The notes beneath the pieces were generated by a model. It did no database searches. It saw only the letters and a program-made list of their open reading frames with translations, and was not told the DNA's origin. Positions 15,784 through 23,020 of a stretch of 64,000 nucleotides of DNA are shown one piece after another. Within the stretch, counting starts at the first letter, position 1, and each line of letters starts with the position of its first letter. Source of the stretch: Panacagrimonas perspica (GTDB taxonomy: Bacteria; Pseudomonadota; Gammaproteobacteria; Nevskiales; Nevskiaceae); contig NZ_SOBT01000008.1 of assembly GCF_004364935.1 (NCBI RefSeq), positions 2,235,534-2,299,533 of the forward strand, read 5' to 3'. Made by a program: the position numbers and the translations under genes.

Positions 15784-16722
15784 ATGCAGTCGATCCTGAC
15801 GACCGAGAACGTTCCTCCTCGGCGCCGAGCGGAATACTGGGAAGAAATGGTGTCGCAGGAATTCGTGCCAGCGCGTTGCGTGCCGGCGGCGCGATCGATG
15901 TTCGACGCCCGGATCCGGTCGCTGGATCTCGACGCACTCACGCTCTGCGACGTTCGCAGCCACGGCACCGACGTGCTGCGGACGCCCGGGCACATCTCCA
16001 AAGCCGACACGCCGTACTTTCTGGTGAGCCTGCAGGTGGAGGGCGTCGGCCAGCTGGTCCAAGCGGGCCGTTCGGTGATCCTCCGTCCCGGCGACATGGC
16101 GCTGTACGACACCTCGCGGACGTACGAGCTGCACTTCGGCGGCGCGCAACGTCAGCTGGTCCTGAGAATTCCTCGCGCGGACCTGATCGCCCGGGGTCCC
16201 AGCGTCGAGTCCCTCGTCTGCATCGGCATTCCCAATGCCGCGCCGGCCGCGCGGCTGGCGGCGGACATGACGCGAAATCTCGCAGCACTGGATGCGTTTC
16301 CATCGCCGCGCGCCCGGCTCTCGCTGGCGTCGACGTTGATCGATCTCGTGCTGGATGGCCTGCTGGCCCTGGATGGCCAACCGTCGACGCCGACGACATC
16401 GACCCGCTTGGCGGACGCCCAGCGCATCGCACTGAAGCATCTCGCCGACCCCGCGTTCTCCGTCGCGACATGGGCGCAGACCATGGGTATTTCGGAGCGC
16501 TACCTGCGGCTGCTGTTCGCGCCCTCGTCCCGATCGCCTGCGCAGTACCTCTGGGGACAACGTCTCGAGCGTGCCGCCTCCGAACTTCGCGCACCGGGCA
16601 GCCGTCGCCGGTCGATCACCGACATCGCGCTGGGATGCGGCTTCAGTGACAGCGCCCATTTCAGCCACGCTTTCCGCACGGCGTACGGAATGAGCCCGCG
16701 GGACTACCGCGCGTCGAACTGA
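15784..16722 (+). CDS. AraC-family regulator, NitR/FeaR-like
   Basis: A 312-residue regulator. The N-terminal domain matches AraC_binding_2 (RRRAEYWEEMVSQEFVP near residues 12-28, LRPGDMALYDTSRTYEL near 100-117). The C-terminal domain is a double helix-turn-helix: VATWAQTMGISERYLRLLF, then ITDIALGCGFSDSAHFSHAFR and YGMSPRDYR at the end. Members of this branch include NitR, which activates nitrilase genes in actinobacteria. Its divergent position beside a nitrilase supports control of that operon. The ATG at 15784 has GGAG 6 nt upstream and is preferred over the GTG at 15772. Confidence 0.9.
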   Translation: MQSILTTENVPPRRRAEYWEEMVSQEFVPARCVPAARSMFDARIRSLDLDALTLCDVRSHGTDVLRTPGHISKADTPYFLVSLQVEGVGQLVQAGRSVILRPGDMALYDTSRTYELHFGGAQRQLVLRIPRADLIARGPSVESLVCIGIPNAAPAARLAADMTRNLAALDAFPSPRARLSLASTLIDLVLDGLLALDGQPSTPTTSTRLADAQRIALKHLADPAFSVATWAQTMGISERYLRLLFAPSSRSPAQYLWGQRLERAASELRAPGSRRRSITDIALGCGFSDSAHFSHAFRTAYGMSPRDYRASN

Positions 16723-16795
16723 CGAGCCCGGGCGCAGACACGGCCGATGGGGTGCGCCCCTTAAACTGGGCGCTCCTTTCGAATCCTGCCCCGAA

Positions 16796-17140
16796 ATGTC
16801 CCTGCCCGATTTCCTCCGACGCCTGCGCGATACGCCCGATCAGATCGAATTCGCCGACACCATCGCGGCCATCGAAGCGGGCTACGACTACACGCCGACG
16901 GCCTTTCGCAACGGCGAGGTCCACAACGCCGCCGGCCAGAACGGCGGCTCCTGCAAGATCTTTGCGTTCGCGAAGATGCAGGGCCTGGACGAGAACACGA
17001 CCCTCGCGTGCTTCGGTCGCTACTACCATGACGATGTCCTGAAACATCCGGACGCGAGCGACCATCAGAACATCCGCAACTTCATGCGCACGGGCTGGAG
17101 CGGCGTCGCGTTCGAAGGGGACGCGCTCCGCCTGCGTTGA
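16796..17140 (+). CDS. HopJ-family protein
   Basis: A 114-residue protein matching the small HopJ 'type III effector' family end to end (FLRRLRDTPDQIEFADTIAAIE, YDYTPTAFRNGEVHNAAGQN, GSCKIFAFAKMQGL, FGRYYHDDVLKHPD, NFMRTGWSGV). The family is widespread in bacteria without a type III secretion system, so the name should not be read as evidence of an effector; the function is unknown. No secretion genes are near. It lies 73 bp after the AraC gene. Confidence 0.9.
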   Translation: MSLPDFLRRLRDTPDQIEFADTIAAIEAGYDYTPTAFRNGEVHNAAGQNGGSCKIFAFAKMQGLDENTTLACFGRYYHDDVLKHPDASDHQNIRNFMRTGWSGVAFEGDALRLR

Positions 17141-17187
17141 GTTCGACGCGCCGCTGCGGTTAACGGCCCAGGAAAATCGGAGCAGCC

Positions 17188-18162
17188 ATGGATCGACTCG
17201 ACGCAATGCGGACCTTCGTGCACATCGTCGACCACAACGGCTTCGCGGCAGCGGCACGCAAGCTGGGACAGTCGCCGGCGACGGTGACGCGTTCGATCGC
17301 GGCGCTCGAGCAGCACTTCGGCGTGCGGCTGCTCCAGCGCACGACCCGGTCGGTGCGCGTGACGGAAGCCGGGCATCGATTCCTCGAAGCGAGCCGGCGC
17401 ATCCTGGCGGACATCGCCGACACCGAGAGCATGATGTCCGGCGAACGGGCCACACCTCGCGGAACCCTCGCCGTGACGGCGCCGGTCCTGTTCGGCCGCC
17501 TCCACGTGCTCCCTCATGTCGATCGCTATCTCGCGAGCTATCCCGAGATGCAGGTCCGTCTCCTGTTGCTGGATCGCGTCATCAACCTCATCGACGAAGG
17601 CATCGACGTGGCGGTACGCATCGGCCAGATGCCGGAGTCGAACCTGATCGCGGTGACGGTCGGCGAGGTTCGACGCGTGGTCTGCGCCAGCCCGCAGTAT
17701 TTGAGCGACCGGGGGCCGATCCGGGATCCTGCCGATCTGCAGAAGCACGATTGCATCGCCGTCACGCCGCTCGTGCCTCACGAAAGCTGGTCGTTCGCGG
17801 GCGGAAAGAATACGTCGGCCACGCGGCACGTGCGGATCCAGCCGCGGCTGACCATCAACTCTCCCGAAGCGGGGATCGCTTCCTGCCTGAGAGGATCGGG
17901 CGTCGTGCGGGTGCTGTCGTACCAGGTCGCCGACGAGGTTGCGTCCGGCAGGCTGAAGATCGTCCTCGGATCCTTCGAGCCCCCGGCCGTGCCCGTGCAG
18001 GTCGTGTTTCCGGAGGCACGGATGGCGGCGGCCAAGACCCGGACGTTTCTCGACATCCTGCTGCCCGCCCTGCGCAGCAAGCTGCTGCCGCGACCGGCCG
18101 AGGCCAGGCGCGCGCCGGTGCGACGCCGCGCGAAAGCCCAGCGAGAAGAAGAACGGCGCTAG
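17188..18162 (+). CDS. LysR-family transcriptional regulator
   Basis: A 324-residue LysR regulator. The N-terminal winged helix-turn-helix is MRTFVHIVDHNGFAAAARKLGQ with QSPATVTRSIAALEQHFGVRLLQRTTR. A periplasmic-binding-like effector domain follows (RGTLAVTAPVLFGRL through VVFPEARMAAAKTR). The tail is Arg/Lys-rich. It ends with a 4-bp convergent overlap with the oxidoreductase gene. A 48-bp segment of this gene (17941-17988) occurs again, exactly and inverted, at 25638-25685. Confidence 0.93.
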   Translation: MDRLDAMRTFVHIVDHNGFAAAARKLGQSPATVTRSIAALEQHFGVRLLQRTTRSVRVTEAGHRFLEASRRILADIADTESMMSGERATPRGTLAVTAPVLFGRLHVLPHVDRYLASYPEMQVRLLLLDRVINLIDEGIDVAVRIGQMPESNLIAVTVGEVRRVVCASPQYLSDRGPIRDPADLQKHDCIAVTPLVPHESWSFAGGKNTSATRHVRIQPRLTINSPEAGIASCLRGSGVVRVLSYQVADEVASGRLKIVLGSFEPPAVPVQVVFPEARMAAAKTRTFLDILLPALRSKLLPRPAEARRAPVRRRAKAQREEERR

Positions 18163-20219
18163 ACGTCCAGGCGCACGCGCTCCGGACTGGATGCCGAAGG
18201 GACGGCGCAGCACAGCAGGACCTCACCCGGGGCCAGCTTCGCCGAGATGGGTTTGAGGTAGGCGACCTCGCCTTCGAGCAGGCGCGTCCTGCACGAGCCG
18301 CAGCTTCCGGCGCGGCAGGAAAACTCCGGCGCAAGGCCGCGGCTTTCGGCGAGTTCGAGCAGCGATCCGCCTCCGGGTGTCCATCGGGCTTCCTTGCCGG
18401 ACTTCTCGAACACGATGGGCACCGGAGTCGTCGATGGCGTTCCGAGTTCGGGCGCCGACCCGGCGTCGGGCGTGCGCACGATGCCGGCAGGACCAAACGC
18501 TTCGGCATGGATGCGACGGTCCGAGACGTTCAGCGTGCGCAGACCGTCGTACAGATCCTGCGAGAACTGCGCAGGACCGCAGACGTAGAAGTCGTAGTCG
18601 TCGAACGGCAGGCGGTTCTTCAGAAGCGCCACGTCGATCCGGCCCACATGCTCCTGCGCAGCCGCGCCGGCCGCATGGCTCAGCACGCGGACGAGCGAGA
18701 CGGCGCCGCCGGCCTCGTCGACGAGCGCGGACAGTTCCCGATCGAACGCGCGGTCCTGCAGCGTGCGCGTCGCATAGAAGACATGGGTCTTGCGCACGCG
18801 ACGGGTTCTCAGGCCCTCGTACACCACGTGCCGCAGCATCGCGAGGATCGGCGTGATGCCGATGCCCGCCGCAAGAAGAACCGCCGGCCGACGCTCCTTC
18901 GCGTCGATCGTGAAGAGGCCGTCGGGCGCCTTGGCTTCCAGCTCGTCGCCGACGCGCAGCCCATGCAGATGCGTGGACATCTGGCCGATCCGCTTCACCG
19001 AGATGCGATAGGTCCCGTCCGAGGGCGCGCTGGACAGGGTGTAGCTGCGCAGCGTCGGTGTCTCGGAATTCGGAAGCTGCAACCGGATCGGCAGGAACTG
19101 TCCCGCCTCGTGACGCGGCAGGCCGATGCCGTCCGACGGCTCCAGCTGCAGCGAACGGATTCCGTCGGCCTCGTCGACGATTCCGGCAACCCGGAAAGGC
19201 CGCCAGCGATGGGCCAGCTCTGCAGCACGCAGACGCTCGGCGGTCTCGTTCCAGTTGCCGGTCATCAGCGAATTCGGAGACCAGCCATCGCGCTGAAACT
19301 GCCAGCGCAGCGGCAGCGCCGCACGGCGCAGCAGGATCCTGCGCGGCTTGAGCTTCCACAGCCTCTCGGCGCCCTGGAACGCTTCGGTCTCCGGCGAATC
19401 GAGAAGAACGTCGGTGTCGCCGGTGATCTGCAGCAGGTCTCCGGTCTCGAAGTCCACGAAGACCAGGCCGGCACGCGGATTGACCAGCATGTTCCCCAGC
19501 GTGTTGAAGAACAGGTTGCCGGCGAAGTCGGGGATCGTGAGCACGCCCTGCCCGTCGACTCTGACGAATCCTGCCCTGCCACCGCGATGCGAAACGTCGA
19601 CCTGCTTTCGGCCCTGCGCGTCGACGACATACGAGGCGACGAAGAAGGTGTCCGCCGACGTCACCATCTCCAGCGCGCGCCCGTCGAGCTGCTCGAAGGA
19701 TTCGACGGTGCCGTCCGCCTCGGCGGGCGGGACGAAACGAAAGTCCCGAAGCTGGATGTATTGCGGGCAGTTGCCATAACTCTGCCCGACCTCGATATCG
19801 AATCCGCTTGCATCGGCACCGCGCCGGATCACGCCGTTGAGGCGGTTGCGCCGGCGCGAATGGAGTTCGATTCCCAGAAGTCCGATCGAAGCCCCGTCGT
19901 GTAGACCCGCTTCGGCCGGATCATCGGGGTCACGGCCCAGCGCCGCGTGCAATCGCGACGGATCCGGTGACTGCAGGAAGCCCGGCGGCGCGGCCCGCAG
20001 CGTCGCCCATACCTCTGCGTCGGGATCCACGGCTCCGAGGACGATGAACGGGAGCTGCGGATAGAACTGGCGGTGCTGCTCGATCAGGTGATCGCGAACG
20101 ACGCGCTTGCCGAGCTCCTGCATGCGCTCGGCGACGCCGACGCTGCGCTGCATCGTGATTTCGCCCGCGTGCCAGGGCGAAACCGGTGTACGAGCCTGCT
20201 CTTCGATCATGATCGCCAA
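18159..20219 (-). CDS. Three-domain oxidoreductase: PNPOx-like, ferredoxin-reductase and 2Fe-2S ferredoxin domains
   Basis: A 686-residue fusion. Residues about 40-310 form a pyridoxamine-5'-phosphate-oxidase-like FMN-binding split barrel (ADTFFVASYV, LTIPDFAGNLFFNTLGNML). Residues about 340-580 form an FAD/NAD ferredoxin-reductase module (LRSYTLSSAP for FAD, LLAAGIGITPILAML for NADH, FYVCGPAQF near its end). The C-terminus is a plant-type 2Fe-2S ferredoxin with CRAGSCGSC and a fourth Cys in LLCC. Electrons should flow from NAD(P)H through FAD and 2Fe-2S to the N-terminal flavin domain or a partner; the acceptor is unknown. A GST gene ends 24 bp upstream on the same strand, so the pair may be an operon. 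Confidence 0.88.
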   Translation of the reverse strand: MAIMIEEQARTPVSPWHAGEITMQRSVGVAERMQELGKRVVRDHLIEQHRQFYPQLPFIVLGAVDPDAEVWATLRAAPPGFLQSPDPSRLHAALGRDPDDPAEAGLHDGASIGLLGIELHSRRRNRLNGVIRRGADASGFDIEVGQSYGNCPQYIQLRDFRFVPPAEADGTVESFEQLDGRALEMVTSADTFFVASYVVDAQGRKQVDVSHRGGRAGFVRVDGQGVLTIPDFAGNLFFNTLGNMLVNPRAGLVFVDFETGDLLQITGDTDVLLDSPETEAFQGAERLWKLKPRRILLRRAALPLRWQFQRDGWSPNSLMTGNWNETAERLRAAELAHRWRPFRVAGIVDEADGIRSLQLEPSDGIGLPRHEAGQFLPIRLQLPNSETPTLRSYTLSSAPSDGTYRISVKRIGQMSTHLHGLRVGDELEAKAPDGLFTIDAKERRPAVLLAAGIGITPILAMLRHVVYEGLRTRRVRKTHVFYATRTLQDRAFDRELSALVDEAGGAVSLVRVLSHAAGAAAQEHVGRIDVALLKNRLPFDDYDFYVCGPAQFSQDLYDGLRTLNVSDRRIHAEAFGPAGIVRTPDAGSAPELGTPSTTPVPIVFEKSGKEARWTPGGGSLLELAESRGLAPEFSCRAGSCGSCRTRLLEGEVAYLKPISAKLAPGEVLLCCAVPSASSPERVRLDV

Positions 20220-20243
20220 CTCCCTGTGTCACGCCAGCGCCGG

Positions 20244-20858
20244 TCAGTCCGACAGCCCGACCGTGCTCTTCTGAAACGCCACGAACCCGGGAAGCCCTTC
20301 GATCCGACGAAGCCAGGCATTCACCTCGTGGTACGCCGACAGATCGACATTGCCCTCGGGCGCACTCGAGATGTAGCTGTACAGCGACACGTCGGCAATG
20401 GTCGGGACCTCGCCGAGAATGAACGAGCGCCCGCTCAACTCCGTGTCGATCAGCTTCAGGACCTGATGCGCACGAGCGATCACCTCGGCGGCATTCAGCT
20501 TGGCGCCGAACAGCGTGATCAGGCGCGCCGCGCCGGGGCCGAACGCAATCTGCCCGGCGGCGACGGAGAGCCAGCGCTCGACGGCCGCGGCGCCGACCGG
20601 CGTTTCGGGCAGCCAGCGATGCTGCGCGTCGTACTTCTTCGCGAGGTAGACCAGGATCGCATTGGAGTCGGCGATCACGGTGCCGGCGTCGTCGAGGACC
20701 GGCACCTGCCCGAAGCGATTCAGCGCCAGGAACGCGGGGCTCTTCTGGGCGCCAGCCATCAGGTCGACCAGTTCCAGCTCGTGATCGAGCTGGAGCAGCG
20801 ACAGCAGCAGTCTTGCGCGGTGCGAATGGCCCGACAGCGGATGGTGGTAAAGCTTCAT
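20244..20858 (-). CDS. Glutathione S-transferase family protein
   Basis: A 204-residue GST. The thioredoxin-like N-terminal domain is [20 protein letters not shown], followed by [13 protein letters not shown] (cis-Pro loop) and [14 protein letters not shown] (glutathione gamma-glutamyl site). The helical C-terminal domain ends with [12 protein letters not shown] (N-capping box Asp) and [15 protein letters not shown] stands 8 nt before the ATG at 20858, which decides the start over an upstream in-frame ATG. It precedes the three-domain oxidoreductase by 24 bp, which suggests a shared role with an electrophilic or oxidised substrate. Confidence 0.92.
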   Translation of the reverse strand: MKLYHHPLSGHSHRARLLLSLLQLDHELELVDLMAGAQKSPAFLALNRFGQVPVLDDAGTVIADSNAILVYLAKKYDAQHRWLPETPVGAAAVERWLSVAAGQIAFGPGAARLITLFGAKLNAAEVIARAHQVLKLIDTELSGRSFILGEVPTIADVSLYSYISSAPEGNVDLSAYHEVNAWLRRIEGLPGFVAFQKSTVGLSD

Positions 20859-21025
20859 CGATATTCTCCTGGTGATCGGGGCCGAAGGTTTCGGCATGGC
20901 CCGGGCTGCTCTCGGAGAAGATTGTTGAAGATCGGGTCGCCCGCGAGAATCACCGTGATATCAACTTCAGCGTTTCTGTTTCGTCAATAATCGAAACGTG
21001 ACGAGCAGGCCCCGGACGGACCCGC

Positions 21026-21673
21026 CTAGGCTTCGGGATCCTTCGGTCCCGGCAGGTTGAACACCGGCAGCGTCAGATTGAACGCGATCGATCCGAACCG
21101 CATGACGGCGACGGTCGCCATGCCCGCTGCAGCAGCGACGCCGCCGCTCACGCCGAGCCCAAGCAGGATCACGAGCAGGCTGCAGCCGGCGATCGACGCC
21201 GTCGCATAGATGTGCCCCTTGCGGAGAATCATCGGGATCTCGTTGCACAGCACGTCGCGAAGCACCCCACCGAACGCACCGGTGATCGTGCCCATGACGA
21301 CCGCGATGAGGGCCCCCTGCCCCGTGCCCAGCGCGATGCGCGCGCCGGCGACGCTGAACAACGCCAGGCCCAGAGCGTCCGCCACCATCAGGAAGCGCTC
21401 CGGCGGCCGCGCGAAACGCACGTAGGGGATCGTCAGCAAGGCCGCGATCCCGGTCACGATGATGAACTCGGGCCGCGCGATCCAGAACACCGTGCGGTCC
21501 AGCATCAGATCGCGCAGCGTGCCGCCGCCGGTGGCCGTCACCATCGCGATCACCACCACGCCCAGCAGATCCAGGGATTTGCGCCCCGCTGCGAGCGCAC
21601 CCGACACCGCGAACACCGCGACTCCCGCCATCTCGATGGCGACGGACAGCGTCATGGCGCGCGATCCGACCAT
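21026..21673 (-). CDS. TRIC-type (UPF0126/YadS-YicG) membrane protein
   Basis: A 215-residue inner-membrane protein made of two homologous halves of three helices each. Both carry the family glycine motif: TATGGGTLRDLML in the first half and GAFGGVLRDVLCNEIP in the second. This family is now classed as prokaryotic trimeric intracellular cation (TRIC) channels; some members are annotated as glycine transporters. The physiological ion here is unknown. It starts at ATG 21673; MTLSVAIEM six codons later is an alternative. Confidence 0.92.
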   Translation of the reverse strand: MVGSRAMTLSVAIEMAGVAVFAVSGALAAGRKSLDLLGVVVIAMVTATGGGTLRDLMLDRTVFWIARPEFIIVTGIAALLTIPYVRFARPPERFLMVADALGLALFSVAGARIALGTGQGALIAVVMGTITGAFGGVLRDVLCNEIPMILRKGHIYATASIAGCSLLVILLGLGVSGGVAAAAGMATVAVMRFGSIAFNLTLPVFNLPGPKDPEA

Positions 21674-21828
21674 CGGTGCAGGCGACCACCCTCGACGAGC
21701 GCCGCCGCGATCGGGCTCGAGGGTTCAGCAGACAGATCTTCCGGAGGCATCGACGTCGAGGATCGGGGGTGTCGCCAAATCTACCATCGCCCCCACGTCC
21801 GGCATCGACGAACCACCGGACGTTCGAC

Positions 21829-22710
21829 CTACCCGCGATACGAGGAGTGATAGGCGAACACGAACGACCCGCCCTTGATCGCATTCACCAGCTGCGGATT
21901 GACGTCGGGGTTCGTGGCGAAGCAACCCCAGCTGTTGCCGACCGAGCCCTTCGGCTTCTGGTTGACGTAGTCGGCGCCGTGGAACAGCACACCACGCTCC
22001 AGCGTACGGCCGTTGACGCCGGGCTCCAGGCCGATCAGCTTCATCGCTGGCTTGCCCTGGAGATTGCCGAGATTGCTGCTGTGCGTGCCGAGCGTCACGA
22101 ACGCGCCGAGCGAGCTGAAGCGGTTGCCGTCCTCGAAGCGGCTCGCGATCTCGCCCTGGCGATCGATCGGATGGCCTTCGGCATTCTTCGGGCCGCCGCC
22201 GTGGGCGACCCAGGTGCGGAACAGCGGCGTTCGCGCCGACAGGTCGACCGTCCACAGGCGCTCCGTCTTGTTGCTCTTGCGGAAATCGACCACGGTGATC
22301 AGGTTCCAGCGCGTCAATTTGGGATGGATCGAGTGGCGCATCAGCGACATCATCGCGGCGCTCCACAGGTCGGTGGGGATGTCGCTCACAGGTCCCTGCA
22401 GAAGATTCTTGAGCGCCAGTGCATTGCACTTGATGACGCCGAACGGGTCAGGCATGTCTTCCATCAGCTTGCCGATGGTCTTCTTGCCGACGTCGATCTT
22501 GCCGTCGGGATTGTTGAAGCCCATGACGAGCCGCTGGAAATCCTCGATGTAGGGGATGGTGACCGCAGGATTGCCATCCACCGCCAGCACCTTGCGTGCA
22601 CCCAGGCGGTTGGCCGCCACATAGGCGTTGAGGCGGGTCTGGACCAGCATCACGTCGTCGCGATTGTTCTGCGCGGACTTTCCTACGGAAGCCTTGATCG
22701 AGGTTGCCAT
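21829..22710 (-). CDS. L,D-transpeptidase catalytic-domain-like protein (YkuD_2 type), no signal peptide
   Basis: A 293-residue protein. The C-terminal half looks like the YkuD_2 murein L,D-transpeptidase family: AHGGGPKNAEGH, LGAFVTLGTH, a His in LFHGADYV, and the Cys block NSWGCFATNP near residue 265. The N-terminal half (residues 1-120) has VMLVQTRLNAYVAANRLG and resembles a peptidoglycan-binding-type helical domain, though this is weak. There is no signal peptide, which is odd for a wall enzyme; it may leave the cell by another route or act inside. It is divergent from the sensor kinase gene. Confidence 0.75.
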   Translation of the reverse strand: MATSIKASVGKSAQNNRDDVMLVQTRLNAYVAANRLGARKVLAVDGNPAVTIPYIEDFQRLVMGFNNPDGKIDVGKKTIGKLMEDMPDPFGVIKCNALALKNLLQGPVSDIPTDLWSAAMMSLMRHSIHPKLTRWNLITVVDFRKSNKTERLWTVDLSARTPLFRTWVAHGGGPKNAEGHPIDRQGEIASRFEDGNRFSSLGAFVTLGTHSSNLGNLQGKPAMKLIGLEPGVNGRTLERGVLFHGADYVNQKPKGSVGNSWGCFATNPDVNPQLVNAIKGGSFVFAYHSSYRG

Positions 22711-23020
22711 GGCGTCGTTCCTGTCGGTGTGGAAGGCCCCTTGCCTTCGTCTGGAATCAGACTAGAGGACGTCGGTGTCCCGCCTGTTTCGCGACGCTGA
22801 AACATGAAGTCAGCCGATGTCAGCGTCGTTCCGTCCCGTCGGCGCGAGCAGCGGACGCGAGGCGGGGCGCGAGCTGTCCGAAGGCGACGAAGCATTCGCG
22901 ATCCGCAGCGTTCGCCCCCTTGGGCTGACGGCCGTGGGATCGTATTCTTGGGCTAGCGCACATGAACGCCTCTTCAACCCGCTCGCCGCACTCGCCAGCC
23001 CGGTCCCGGGAGTCGGGTCG
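22711..23020. other. Divergent intergenic region, YkuD-like gene and sensor kinase
   Basis: About 310 bp between divergent starts. The kinase frame stays open across most of it, but residues encoded there have no domain pattern and the region must hold two promoters. I saw no clear operator. Confidence 0.4.

Noticed and set aside
17751..19904. 717-codon plus-strand frame across the LysR end and the oxidoreductase
   Set aside because: Arg-rich translation without motifs, spanning two real genes.
22817..23020. 68-codon N-terminal extension of the sensor kinase
   Set aside because: No domain pattern and it would consume the whole divergent promoter region.
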